This document shows positions 8,102 to 16,521 of a stretch of 64,000 nt of DNA, piece after piece (the first letter of the stretch is position 1; each line of letters starts with the position of its first letter). The stretch spans positions 992,001 through 1,056,000 of the forward strand of contig NZ_RBWU01000001.1 of NCBI RefSeq assembly GCF_003634705.1, in the 5' to 3' direction. Made by a program: the position numbers and the translations under genes. The notes under the pieces were generated by a model. That model searched no databases and was not told the origin of the DNA. It saw only the letters and a list, made by a program, of their open reading frames with translations. The stretch comes from Actinomadura pelletieri DSM 43383. GTDB lineage: Bacteria; Actinomycetota; Actinomycetes; Streptosporangiales; Streptosporangiaceae.

Positions 8102-8530
8102 TCACCCGGTTTCGAGCCCCCGCAGTGCTCGTCCGATTCGCTCTCCAGCGTCGCCAACCTGCGAGTCCGCCACCTGGGTGTACCGCTCGGTTGTGGTGAC
8201 CCGGCATGTCCCGGGATTTTCTGGATCACTCGGATGTGCACGTTCTGGGCCGTCAGTAACTGCCGGGCGGTGTGACGAGCGTCGTGTAGCCGACCGTCGG
8301 GCGCGCCAGCCCGTTTCAGCAGCGCCTTTCACGCCTTCCGGTCTTCGGTGCGGGCCGGTGGACGACCGTTGCGCTGGGCGAAGACCACGTCCCAGTCCTC
8401 TCAGGCGTCGCCCGCTCGCACCTCCTTCTCCGACTGCTGCTGCTCGTGTTGCTCCGGTAGCTGCGGAAGCAACTCGGGTGGGCACTGCACGTCACCTTGC
8501 GGCTGCGCTTCCGGGGGACGAGTAGCCGAA
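8102..8530 (-). pseudogene. Tyrosine site-specific integrase remnant (C-terminal half)
   Basis: On the minus strand, one frame gives EDWDVVFAQRNGRPP, then a stop, then KALLKRAGAPDGRLHDARH and LLTAQNVHIRVIQKI. A second frame continues RVTTTERYTQVADSQVGDA and runs to the TGA at 8102-8104. These are the catalytic landmarks of the tyrosine recombinase C-terminal domain: the H-D-A-R-H-T box and the nucleophilic Tyr in ERYTQVAD. Two in-frame TGA codons stand where Trp is usual (before EDW and after DRKA), and the GH-to-RVTT junction is frameshifted with a deletion. The gene is dead. It ends 82 bp from tRNA-Ser, the arrangement of tRNA-integrating AICE/pSAM2-type elements. Confidence 0.85.
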
Positions 8531-9238
8531 ATGTCGCCCGTCTCGGTGGAGTTCGCCGAACGCGTCCGCTGCGGACGAGAACAGTACGAAGCCGGACAGG
8601 CAGGCATGGGGGACGCCGGGCTCCGCGAGATGGCCCAGCGTGTGCACGAGAGCCTGGTCGACTCATCGGACAATCCGGAAGTGGAGTTGGTGCCTGCGGC
8701 CCGCGTTGACGCCTGCGACAGGTCACCAGGCTCCGCCGACCATGAGTTCGTGTGGAGGACGCGGTCGGATTCCGCACATGGGGCAGCAGCGGGAAGCGCC
8801 GCTCTTGCGTTTGATGCCCGTTCGCGGGGCCAGCCGCCGCTCGATCCCGGCGTTGGCGCGGTGCCGGTCTCGTGTTGGGCGAGGTGGCCCGTCAGGTCGC
8901 GGGTCCGGCTCATTTTGGAGGAGGTTCGCGTCAGCGGCGGTGATTTCGTCAAGCTGGCCCGGGCGGTTCGAACTCAGCGATCCCATCGCCATCCGGGTTG
9001 GCGGGGAGCAGGCCCGTGATGACGGCGAAGGTCGCCAGGGCCAAGGGGAACATTCCCCCATCGATCTGGACGTCTTCCGGGCAGCTGGTGACGGTGTTCG
9101 GCCTGGTGCCTAGTGCCAGGGGCTCGGTCTGCCCCGCTCGCACCGGGGGCCCGGAGGGGTCAGAGCTGCGCTCCAGCACTGGGTGGTAACCGCTCGGGAT
9201 TGAGAGCCGCGGCCGTTTTGACGGTACCAAGGAAGAAG
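8531..9238. other. Decayed mobile-element sequence, no intact gene
   Basis: This ~700-bp stretch lies upstream of the integrase remnant, where excisionase and replication genes would sit in an actinomycete integrative element. Fragments such as VSVEFAERVRCGREQYEAGQ (plus strand, from about 8531) look protein-like, but no frame stays coherent and I recognise no family. It is best read as residue of the element that used tRNA-Ser. Confidence 0.4.
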
Positions 9239-10117
9239 ATGGCCCGCATGCCGCACACCACTCGTCCACCGATCGTGGACATCACCAAAGACATTCCTGA
9301 ATTGGCCGCCCACGCCCGTACGGCCGTCCGGCTGCACCCCCGGCAAGGCGACCAGGGTCCAGATGACAGCAGCATCGGAGGGCCGCTGCGCTGGCCTGCG
9401 GACGAGCCCTGGCCCGCGTGCGACCTGCCGCACGGTCGTGGCCGGTCCGCCGCAGCGCCGGTCGCAATGGTGCCGATCGCGCAGATATACGCAGCCGATG
9501 TCCCCGCCTACCCTTTTCCGCAGGACAGCGACCTTCTGCAAATCCTGTGGTGCCCCAATCACGACGCGATATGGCCGGACGCCAAGATCAGCGTGCGGTG
9601 GCGCCGCGCGGACGAGGTCACCGCCGTGCTGGCCGACCCGCCGAAGCCCGACCTGGTCGAGGAGGAGTGGCTGGTGCCGGTCCCCTGCGTGCTCGACCCC
9701 GAACCGATCACCGAGTATCCATACGAGGAAGAGCTCCCCCGGCAGATCCAGGACGCGCTCAGGGAATGGGAGACCGGCTATCCCGCCTACCAGTACGGCC
9801 TGTCGATCGCGTCTGGCTGCAAGATGGGTGGTGGTATGTCCTGGAACGTCACCGACATGGGAGATCCGCCGACCTGCGAGCAGTGCGGTGCTCCCGCCCA
9901 TCTGATCCTGCAGTTGGACAGCTCCGAATGGGGCGGCGAGGCCGACCACGACGGCGGACCACCCCGCTGGCAGCCCATCGAGGACGCCAACCTCGATGAC
10001 GACGCCTACTGGGCCGCAATAGAGCCGACCGGTCTGCAAATCGGTCGCTACAGTCACGGCGGCTTCTTCGGCTGCTCCGCCGATCATCGGCACACGGTGA
10101 CGTTCCACTGCCAATGA
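9239..10117 (+). CDS. DUF1963-like hypothetical protein
   Basis: A 292-aa protein from ATG 9239, which has AAGGAAG just upstream; the frame stays open further 5' but without similarity or ribosome binding site. Segments GGPLRWPADEPWPAC (about 40-55), VPIAQIYAADVPAYPFP, DLLQILWCPNHD and the C-terminal FFGCSADHRHTVTFHCQ are typical of DUF1963/YwqG-related proteins that start with a GG-x-P-x-x-P loop. A CEQCGAPAHLILQLDSSEW element around 212-230 adds a CxxC pair that may bind zinc. The protein is soluble, and the biochemical role of this family is unknown. It lies just outside the remnant associated with tRNA-Ser. Confidence 0.7.
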   Translation: MARMPHTTRPPIVDITKDIPELAAHARTAVRLHPRQGDQGPDDSSIGGPLRWPADEPWPACDLPHGRGRSAAAPVAMVPIAQIYAADVPAYPFPQDSDLLQILWCPNHDAIWPDAKISVRWRRADEVTAVLADPPKPDLVEEEWLVPVPCVLDPEPITEYPYEEELPRQIQDALREWETGYPAYQYGLSIASGCKMGGGMSWNVTDMGDPPTCEQCGAPAHLILQLDSSEWGGEADHDGGPPRWQPIEDANLDDDAYWAAIEPTGLQIGRYSHGGFFGCSADHRHTVTFHCQ

Positions 10118-10121
10118 ACGG

Positions 10122-10899
10122 TCACGCCGGGAGGACGTCCTCGATCAGAGGGAACTGGACCCGCTCGACGACGGCTCCGCCTTCTAGCTGCTCAGTGGTC
10201 TGTTCGCCTATGACTAGCGGTTAGGGAGTTCGAAGACACATCTACTGAACTGCCGTACTTCCCGGGTAATGCCGGGCGTGCCTGTAAGGCCGGACGCGCG
10301 GTGTGCAGCTGTCGGTAGGACGCGGCGCGACTTCGGGCGGGCGCAGACCCCACCGTCGGCACAGGTGGTCCGCGGCGGTGGCGGTCATGCCCGCCAACAA
10401 CTCCATGGTGTAGCCGACCTGGTCACCAACCAGCAGTGACAAGGGCCGCGCGATCGGGATTTCGGCCAGGTCGAAGCGTCGTACGGCCGCCCACCTGTCC
10501 CGCAGGTCCCCGGCACCGATCTGCGCCTCCGGTTTGAGGATCTTCACGCTGGGCTCGCTCGACCGCCAGCCGGAGCGACCTGGCACCGTGCTCGGAACTG
10601 AGGAGGCGGTCCAGTTGCGGCCGCCACTCCGACGTCGGCCTGCCGTCTGAGATCAGTACCAGCGTGACGTCGTACGCACGCGCCGGAATCGTCTCCTCGT
10701 CGTCGAGGATTCGCCGGGCCATCTCGAAGGCCTCGCCTATCGGCGTACCGTCCGGGCCACCAACGGCCTCCATGTCCACCCCTGTCGCCGAGGCGGCGGG
10801 CACCGGACGCTGATGCAGCACTACGCCCTGGCCACCGAAGGCGATCACACCGAGGTTGATCTCCCCGAGGGGAACGCTCACGGCCAGCGCTCGAACCAT
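10122..10899 (-). pseudogene. Fused relics of a vWA-domain gene and a protein-kinase-like gene
   Basis: From 10899 downwards, one minus-strand frame reads LGVIAFGGQGVVLH, GGPDGTPIGEAFEMARRIL, YDVTLVLISDGRPTSEW and LSSEHGARSLRLAV. This is the second half of a TerY-type von Willebrand A domain; the N-terminal MIDAS DxSxS is missing. At about 10560 the sense jumps frame into VKILKPEAQ, then LRDRWAAVRRFD and VGYTMELLAG, the N-lobe of a kinase-like protein, which soon loses coherence. A short gene end (VERVQFPLIEDVLPA, stop at 10122-10124) follows. Intact loci often encode vWA, PP2C phosphatase and kinase-like proteins together, so this looks like an operon collapsed by internal deletions. Confidence 0.6.
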
Positions 10900-10916
10900 G
10901 TGTTAGTGGCTTTTGG

Positions 10917-12164
10917 TCAGGTGTGTGGGGTGGGGTGTTCATGGGTCAGTTCGGTTAGGCGGTGGGTCAGGTAGCGGCGGTCGGGGGTGGTGCGGGCGAG
11001 GGTCAGGGCCTCGCGGTAGGCGGTGGCCGCGGCTTTGTGGTGGCCCAGGCGGCGGAGGAGGTCGGCGCGGGTGGCGGGGAGGAGGTGGTAGTCCGGTAGG
11101 GCGGCTTCCAGGTCTCTGAGTAGGGCCAGGCCTGCTTCTGGGCCGTCCGCCATGGCGACGGCGACGGCTCGGTTCAGGTGGACGACCGGGCTCGGGGTCA
11201 GTTCGGCCAGTCGGTCGTAGAGGGCGGCTATCTGCGGCCAGTCGGTATGCGCGGGTGTGGGGGCGGTGGCGTGGCAGGCCGCGATCGCGGCCTGAATTTG
11301 GTAAGGGCCGGGTGTGCCCTGGTTCAGGGCGTTGTTCAGGTGCGCGATGCCCTCGGTGATCGACGTGTGGTCCCAGCGGGTGCGGTCCTGGTCTTCGAGG
11401 GGGATGAGGTCGCCTGCGGTGTCCTGGCGGGCGGCGCGGCGGGAGTGTTGGAGCAGGAGGAGGGCGAGCAGGCCGGTGATCTCCGGGTCGTCCGGCATCA
11501 GGCCGTGCAGGACGCGGGCCAGCCGGATCGCCTCCGCGCACAGGTCCACGCGCAGGGGGTCGGGGCCTTCCGTCGCCGCGTAGCCCTCGTTGAACAGCAG
11601 GTAGACGACGCCGAGGACGGACGCCGTCCGCTGTGGCAGCAGGTGCGCGGGCGGTATCCGGTACGGGATGCCCGCGTCCCGGATCTTGCGTTTGGCGCGG
11701 ACGAGCCGCTGCGCCATCGCCGGTTCGGCGACAAGGAAGGCGCGGGCGATCTCGGCGGTGGTCAGACCGAGGAGTGTCCGGAGGGTGAGCGCCACCCGGG
11801 CCTCGATCGTCAGCGCCGGATGGCAGCAGGTGAAGATGAGTCGGAGGCGGTCGTCGGTGATTCCGCTCGGGTCGGGCGGGTCCTGCGGGCCGTTCATCGT
11901 GTCCCATTCCCTGAGCTTTGCGTGCTCTGTACGGCCGCGCCGGATCCGGTTGAGGGCGTGGTTGCGTGCCGCGGTTGTCAGCCAGGCGCCCGGACGGTCG
12001 GGGACGCCGTCGTCCGGCCACCGTTCGAGGGCACGGGTGAACGCCTCCTGGGCGCATTCCTCGGCGAGGTCCCAGTCGCCGGTCATGCGGATGAGGGTCG
12101 CGACGACCCGTCCCCACTCGTTGCGGAAGGCCGCCGCGACCGCGGCTTCGGCGGGGTCCGTCAC
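10917..12164 (-). CDS. ECF42-type RNA polymerase sigma factor with C-terminal TPR-like extension
   Basis: A 415-aa sigma-70-family protein, much longer than a typical ECF factor. Sigma region 2 covers about 10-75 (IRMTGDWDLAEECAQEAF...ALERWP) and region 4 about 105-165 (LTLRTLLGLTTAEIARAFL). A DUF6596 domain follows at about 185-290 (VLGVVYLLFNEGYAATEG, with conserved AIRLARVLHGLMPD), then TPR-like helical repeats (AIAACHATAPTPAHTDWPQI, LNRAVAVAMADGPEAGLALL). This architecture, with a DGPF/YCII gene directly upstream, defines group ECF42, in which the C-terminal extension replaces a classical anti-sigma factor. ATG overlaps the YCII stop (ATGA), so translation is coupled. It probably drives its own operon from the tandem elements at 13927-13973. 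Confidence 0.9.
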   Translation of the reverse strand: MTDPAEAAVAAAFRNEWGRVVATLIRMTGDWDLAEECAQEAFTRALERWPDDGVPDRPGAWLTTAARNHALNRIRRGRTEHAKLREWDTMNGPQDPPDPSGITDDRLRLIFTCCHPALTIEARVALTLRTLLGLTTAEIARAFLVAEPAMAQRLVRAKRKIRDAGIPYRIPPAHLLPQRTASVLGVVYLLFNEGYAATEGPDPLRVDLCAEAIRLARVLHGLMPDDPEITGLLALLLLQHSRRAARQDTAGDLIPLEDQDRTRWDHTSITEGIAHLNNALNQGTPGPYQIQAAIAACHATAPTPAHTDWPQIAALYDRLAELTPSPVVHLNRAVAVAMADGPEAGLALLRDLEAALPDYHLLPATRADLLRRLGHHKAAATAYREALTLARTTPDRRYLTHRLTELTHEHPTPHT

Positions 12165-12502
12165 TCCTCCCAGAGCGGTCGGACCTCGATCGATCCCCGT
12201 TGGGCCGTGGGGTGCTTGGACGCGATTTCCAGTGCCTCTTCCAGGTCAGCGCATTCGATGAGGTCGAATCCGAGGATCTGTTCCTTGGTCTCGGTGAAGG
12301 GGCCGTCCGACAGGATCGTTTCGCCGTCCCGCACCCGGACGGTCGTGGCGGTGTCGGTGAGGCGGAGCCTGGCGCCCAGCTTGCGCACGTTGCGGGCGTC
12401 CATCTTTTCGACCCAGTCGATGGTGTCTTCCTCAAGCAGGGCCAGTTCGTCCGCGGTGAGCTCGGCGTTCTCGTCGCCGCAGATCAGCATTAGGTATTTC
12501 AT
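12161..12502 (-). CDS. YCII/DGPF-domain protein
   Basis: A 113-aa protein starting MKYLMLICGDENAEL with the DGPF box (ILSDGPFTETKEQILGF, about 64-80) that names the family, and ending with the usual ASKHP...GSIEVRPL strand. The YCII fold is a ferredoxin-like dimer. DGPF proteins are the standard partners of ECF41/ECF42 sigma factors and are thought to be regulatory or target proteins, with no proven enzymatic role. The start at 12502 overlaps the MFS stop and the stop overlaps the sigma start, making a three-gene translationally coupled unit. Confidence 0.9.
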   Translation of the reverse strand: MKYLMLICGDENAELTADELALLEEDTIDWVEKMDARNVRKLGARLRLTDTATTVRVRDGETILSDGPFTETKEQILGFDLIECADLEEALEIASKHPTAQRGSIEVRPLWEE

Positions 12503-13911
12503 GTTCGCTCCTTCTCCAGAGTGGGGACTTGCGCCGGCTCGGAAACTCGTCGCGGGCGCGGTGTCGCGAGCAGTAGCCCGGCGATGACCGCGCCTGCCAG
12601 GGCGATTCCGGCGGCGGTGTCGAAGGCCGTGCGGAAACCGTCGACCGTGCCCGTGCGGGATCCGACGGTGGACGCGACGGCCACGCCGAGCGCGCCGCCG
12701 AGCTGGAACGCCGCGGTGTTCAACCCGGACGCGAGCCCCGAGTCCCGGTCGGTGGCCGCGGACAGCGCCGCGACCGTTGCCCCCACCGCGCACGTTCCCA
12801 GGCCCGTCCCGAACAGGAACAGGCCGGGGAAAAGGCCGGTGAGATATGTGCTGTTCTCGGTGATCTGGCCCAGGGCGAGGCAACCGGCGGCCATGAAAAC
12901 CAGGCCCGTCGTCGCCACCGGTCGCACGTCCACGCGTCCGATCGCCGACTGCGCCGCGTACGAACCGACCACCGCCATCACGGGCAGGACGGCGGTGGCG
13001 AGCCCGAACTCCAGCGGCGAGTAGTCGAGGACGCCCTGCGCGTACTGCGACACGGTGAACGACGTCCCGAACGCGGCGACCGCGGTCACCAGCATCGCGA
13101 GGTTCCCGCCGTTCAACCGCCGCGACCGGAAGATCCGCAGCGGCACGAGGGGCGCCGCCGACCGCGTCTCGATCCACACGAACAGGGCGCCCGCCGCCAC
13201 GGCGATGAGCAGCGCACCAATCGTGGAGGGGCCCGTCCAGCCGGTTTCCGGCACCCGAACGATCCCGTACACCGCCGCGGACACCGCCAGCGTGACGGTC
13301 AGCGCCCCCAACGGGTCGTACGCCCGCGCCGTCCCCTTGCTCTCGCTCAGCAGCGCGGGCCCGAGCGCGAGCAGCACCGCCGCGACCGGCACATTGAGGA
13401 AGAACACCCATGGCCAGCCGAGTGCGTCGGTCACAGTTCCGCCGACGAGCAGGGCCGCCGTGGCCCCGAATCCGCCGACGCTCGACCAGATCGCCAGTGC
13501 CTTGTGGCGTGCCGGTCCCTCCTTGAAGGTCGCGGTGACCAGGGAGAGCGCGCTCGGTGCCATCAGGGCGGCCGAGATTCCCTGGACGACACGTGCGGCG
13601 ATGAGCGCGCCGCCCGTCCAGGCGAGCCCGCAGAGAAGGGACGCCACGAGGAACAAGGCCGTTCCGGTGAGGAATGTTCGGCGCCTGCCCAACAGGTCCG
13701 CGGCCCGTCCGCCGAGCAACATGAGCCCGCCGAAGCCGAGCAGGTAGGCGCTCAGCACCCACTGCGCCCCGCCGCCCGAGAACCCCAGATCCTGGTCGAT
13801 CGACGGCAGTGCGAGTAGCACGATCTGCGCGTCCAGGATCACCATGAAGTTCGCTGTGCAGAGCAATGCCAGTGCGGCCCACCTGCGCGGCTTGATGCCG
13901 TCCTCGGCCAT
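12499..13911 (-). CDS. MFS drug exporter, DHA2 (EmrB/QacA) family
   Basis: A 470-aa integral membrane protein with about 14 predicted spans and MFS signatures. The N-terminal part is FMVILDAQIVLLALPSI, the loop 2-3 motif A is GGRAADLLGRRRTF (about 65-78), and motif C-like Gly-rich sequences appear in span 5. The DHA2 group exports drugs and other toxic compounds by proton antiport. ATG 13911 has GGAGGGG upstream. It is the first gene of the MFS-YCII-ECF42 operon, so the sigma factor plausibly induces the exporter. A 14-bp palindrome (14004-14017) farther upstream could add repressor control. Confidence 0.9.
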   Translation of the reverse strand: MAEDGIKPRRWAALALLCTANFMVILDAQIVLLALPSIDQDLGFSGGGAQWVLSAYLLGFGGLMLLGGRAADLLGRRRTFLTGTALFLVASLLCGLAWTGGALIAARVVQGISAALMAPSALSLVTATFKEGPARHKALAIWSSVGGFGATAALLVGGTVTDALGWPWVFFLNVPVAAVLLALGPALLSESKGTARAYDPLGALTVTLAVSAAVYGIVRVPETGWTGPSTIGALLIAVAAGALFVWIETRSAAPLVPLRIFRSRRLNGGNLAMLVTAVAAFGTSFTVSQYAQGVLDYSPLEFGLATAVLPVMAVVGSYAAQSAIGRVDVRPVATTGLVFMAAGCLALGQITENSTYLTGLFPGLFLFGTGLGTCAVGATVAALSAATDRDSGLASGLNTAAFQLGGALGVAVASTVGSRTGTVDGFRTAFDTAAGIALAGAVIAGLLLATPRPRRVSEPAQVPTLEKERT

Positions 13912-13926
13912 GGCCCCTCCCTACAG

Positions 13927-13973
13927 GATCGCTGTCTCCTCACCTCGACAATCGGGACGGCGCGAAATCGACA
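13927..13973 (-). promoter_or_regulatory. Two tandem ECF42-like promoter elements
   Basis: On the minus strand TGTCGA (13973-13968), 13 bases, CGATT (13954-13950) is followed by a second TGTCGA (13950-13945), 13 bases, CGATC (13931-13927). The geometry is identical and the offset is 23 bp. ECF42 factors are reported to use TGTCGA at -35 and a CGA-containing -10, so these fit autoregulation of the MFS-YCII-sigma operon. The proximal element lies 16 bp before the MFS start codon. Confidence 0.6.
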
Positions 13974-14467
13974 CCGGACGAGAAGAAACTTCGAAGAATC
14001 CCCGTTCTGTACAGAACGTACGGTTGCGACACCCGGCGACGATCTCGGCCGGTCGACCGAGACCAGGGCTTGGACGCGAGCGTCCGCACGCTCCCCGCGT
14101 TCGCCGCGCGGAGTGGGTGGCGTACTGGACGTGGAGGACGAGCCGGAGCAGGTGTGGGGACGGCTGGCCCAGCCGTGCAGAGATTTCGCGGAGCGGCGGC
14201 TGATGGAGGCGTTGGTGAGACGCGTCCGCGGACGTCGTGCAGGGCCTGACCGTGCACCCGGGCCGGCGTCCGCGGCAACCGTGAGTAGTCCAACAGCGCG
14301 TCCCGCAGCAAAACCCGAACGTGGTGCTGATCCCAGCCCTGGTGTTCAGCTCAGGCGCCGAAAGCGTCCGGTCGGGCCCGTGCAGGTAAGGAGCGTTGTG
14401 GATGTGGTCGTCCTGGGCTTCTGGCCGTCACAGACCACACCGGCACGGAGCGACCACCCCGATGACG
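13974..14467. other. Intergenic region with one operator-like palindrome, no recognised gene
   Basis: Short frames on both strands between the MFS promoter and the EcsC gene show no recognisable family. The only clear structure is the GTTCTGTACAGAAC palindrome at 14004-14017. The rest may be eroded coding sequence. Confidence 0.35.
14004..14017. promoter_or_regulatory. Perfect 14-bp palindrome, possible TetR-type operator
   Basis: GTTCTGTACAGAAC is exactly self-complementary and lies about 93 bp upstream of the MFS start and 30 bp upstream of the distal ECF-like promoter. Palindromes of this size in front of exporters are commonly TetR-family operators, but no regulator gene is adjacent. Confidence 0.4.
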
Positions 14468-15604
14468 TCACTCGTCCTGCTTCGCCTCGGAGTCCTCGAT
14501 CGGGCCGTCGCCGTCCGCCTCGACTGCGAGCTTCGCCAACCGGGCGGGCAGAGGCAGCTGGTACTTCTCAGCGAGGAAGAGCGTCTGAGCGTAGAGACGG
14601 GCTTGCTTCGCGACATCTCCCATGACCCAGGCGTTGGTTCCCGCCGACGTCACGATCGAGACGACAGGGATCCCCTTCGCTACCTTCCCGACTGGCACGT
14701 GAGAACTCTTGTTCCACTGCTTCATCAGCTTCTCAAGGGCCGCGAGAAGCTTGTGATCGTCACGGAGTTTCTGGCTCCATTTCTTCCGTCCCTTGGCGGC
14801 CACCGCGGCGAGATGTGCGTTGTGGTTCGTTGATGCCTTGGGCAGCTGCTCCGCAAAGGATCGAGCCACCATTCGCCCCACGACCTGCCGGAGTTCCGGG
14901 TCGGTCGCATCGAAACCATAGGCATAGCAGACGCGGGTCGCGATCGCCGTCGTCAACACCTGCATGACGATGATGTCCGCGGAGATCGCCGCCGCCCCGC
15001 CCGCGACCGGAACGAGGGCGAGGGCGCCGAGCGCGGCCCCCTCGGCCGCTCCGAAGGAACGCCATTTCAGTACCAGGTTCCGGACGACCTCATCGAGTTC
15101 GGCGAGGTCCAGTCCACGAAGGTCTTCCAATGACGCAACGTCGCGACCGCGGTCCCGATGAAAGTCGATGACCTTCTGCGGATTCGTGAGCTCCACCGCC
15201 CAGTCGTTGGCCAGGTCGACCAGTCGTACGGCGCCCTCTGCGACCGGAGTGAGCACAGTCTCGGCCGCACGCTCTCCCATGGCTTTGAGGGACTCGGGGG
15301 CGGCTTCGACCACTGCGGTTCCCGCGCGTCCCATGACGTCTTTCGTTCTCGCCCCGGCGGCTTCGACGGCGGCCCGAGCCCTGGCCGGCACCAACCGTCG
15401 CCGGTCGACCTTACGCTGCCAGTGGGTCTCAAGCGCCGCCCACGTGCGCGATTCGTACGGGGACATCCGCAAGGTCGCCGACGCCGTCGTCGAGCCGTTG
15501 TCCGAGGCGGGGGACGGAACGTCCATGACAGGTGAGTCGGCGGCGTGGCTTTGACCGTCCTCCTCAAGATCAGAGGGTGACGTCGAGTCCGAGGAGTCCT
15601 GCAT
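14468..15604 (-). CDS. EcsC-family protein
   Basis: A 378-aa protein from ATG 15604, which has AGGAAG 6-7 bases upstream; the open frame extends to 15802 but without a site. An acidic, disordered N-terminus (about 1-60) is followed by the EcsC domain (about 90-350). It has an amphipathic helix after NPQKVIDFHRDRG, a small-residue hydrophobic stretch AAEGAALGALALVPVAGGAA (about 205-225) and later TSAGTNAWVMGDVAKQARLY. EcsC is named after a protein encoded beside the EcsAB ABC transporter of Bacillus; its molecular role is unclear and membrane association is likely. It stands alone here. Confidence 0.8.
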   Translation of the reverse strand: MQDSSDSTSPSDLEEDGQSHAADSPVMDVPSPASDNGSTTASATLRMSPYESRTWAALETHWQRKVDRRRLVPARARAAVEAAGARTKDVMGRAGTAVVEAAPESLKAMGERAAETVLTPVAEGAVRLVDLANDWAVELTNPQKVIDFHRDRGRDVASLEDLRGLDLAELDEVVRNLVLKWRSFGAAEGAALGALALVPVAGGAAAISADIIVMQVLTTAIATRVCYAYGFDATDPELRQVVGRMVARSFAEQLPKASTNHNAHLAAVAAKGRKKWSQKLRDDHKLLAALEKLMKQWNKSSHVPVGKVAKGIPVVSIVTSAGTNAWVMGDVAKQARLYAQTLFLAEKYQLPLPARLAKLAVEADGDGPIEDSEAKQDE

Positions 15605-15899
15605 GGTCTTCCTTCCATGATGGCGTGCGACGACCGCCCGAGAACGGCCTGCAAAATCTTCAGGGTTTCTCTCTCGCGTGCAAGCCCGAGGCTTGACGTC
15701 CAACCGGTCCTGTGATGAGGGAACGGTAGCCATCCGTGGGGTTCCATCTGCTCGCAGTGACGAAATCGGTGCGAAAGGCCGACCAGGGATGCTCTCGTCC
15801 ACCGGCCGCCCACTTCGTCGGCAGTCGAGCCCGAGACCGACGGGAAGTTTGCGGTGTGAGGTGGCACCGACGTGTCGGCTCAGCGAGTTGGTGGCCGGT

Positions 15900-16376
15900 T
15901 CAGGACGCGACCTTGGCTCGTGCCGCCTCCGCGAACAGCGGGTTGGTCATTGCGACGATCTTGGGCTGGAACTTGCCCTTCGCGCACACCAGGCCCGTCG
16001 CCTTCTCCTTGGGGGCGAGGCTCGTGGTGGGGATCTGGTCCTCGTAGTCGCCGAGGGCGGAGCCGCTGTCGTGCTTGGTGTTGTCGGTGTCGGTGAGTGA
16101 GAAGTAGAGCGGGTTCACTTCGAGCTGCTTCTTGGTCTGGTTGGTGACGGTCACCTTGACGCAGGACAGCGGGCCGCCGTCGCTCAGGACGCTCCTCTTG
16201 GCGCGCGCCCGCTTGGCGGTGAGCTTGATCGGAAAGGTCTTGGCCTTGGTCGTGCCGCCACCCGCGCCCTCGGGCTTGCCGGAGCCTTCCGACTGGACGG
16301 CGACCGGTTCCTGTTCGAGCTCGCATCCGGCGGTGAGGACGGCGACCGCGACGAGTCCGATGATGATCTTGCGCAT
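15900..16376 (-). CDS. Secreted lipoprotein, DUF4352-like
   Basis: A 158-aa protein with a textbook lipoprotein signal (MRKIIIGLVAVAVLTAGC, lipid-modified Cys18), then a Gly/Ser/Glu linker and an immunoglobulin-like domain (about 50-158). Segments VKVTVTNQTKKQLEVNPLYF (about 75-95) and a two-Cys pair (SCVKVT and GLVCAKG) resemble DUF4352, an extracellular beta-sandwich frequent in Gram-positive lipoproteins. It is expected on the outer face of the membrane, with unknown ligand. The start has GGAGCA upstream and no operon partner is apparent. Confidence 0.75.
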   Translation of the reverse strand: MRKIIIGLVAVAVLTAGCELEQEPVAVQSEGSGKPEGAGGGTTKAKTFPIKLTAKRARAKRSVLSDGGPLSCVKVTVTNQTKKQLEVNPLYFSLTDTDNTKHDSGSALGDYEDQIPTTSLAPKEKATGLVCAKGKFQPKIVAMTNPLFAEAARAKVAS

Positions 16377-16521
16377 GGGGGTGCTCCTTCGTTTCCGGGC
16401 GCGTCCGTAGGGGGCGCCATCGGTGGGGCTTGTGGGTGAGAGGGCCGCCGCCCGCTGAGCTGGCTGGGAGGACGGCGAAGAGGAGCGGAAGGCGGTGGAC
16501 CTTCGTGTGGGCTGACGGGCG

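Noticed and set aside
9110..10114. Minus-strand frame of 334 codons opposite the DUF1963-like gene
   Set aside because: Exact antisense shadow of a gene with family motifs on the plus strand.
10939..12435. 498-codon minus-strand frame in the sigma-factor region
   Set aside because: Same strand but alternative frame of the ECF42 gene, almost entirely Arg/Pro/Gly; the true gene has all sigma motifs.
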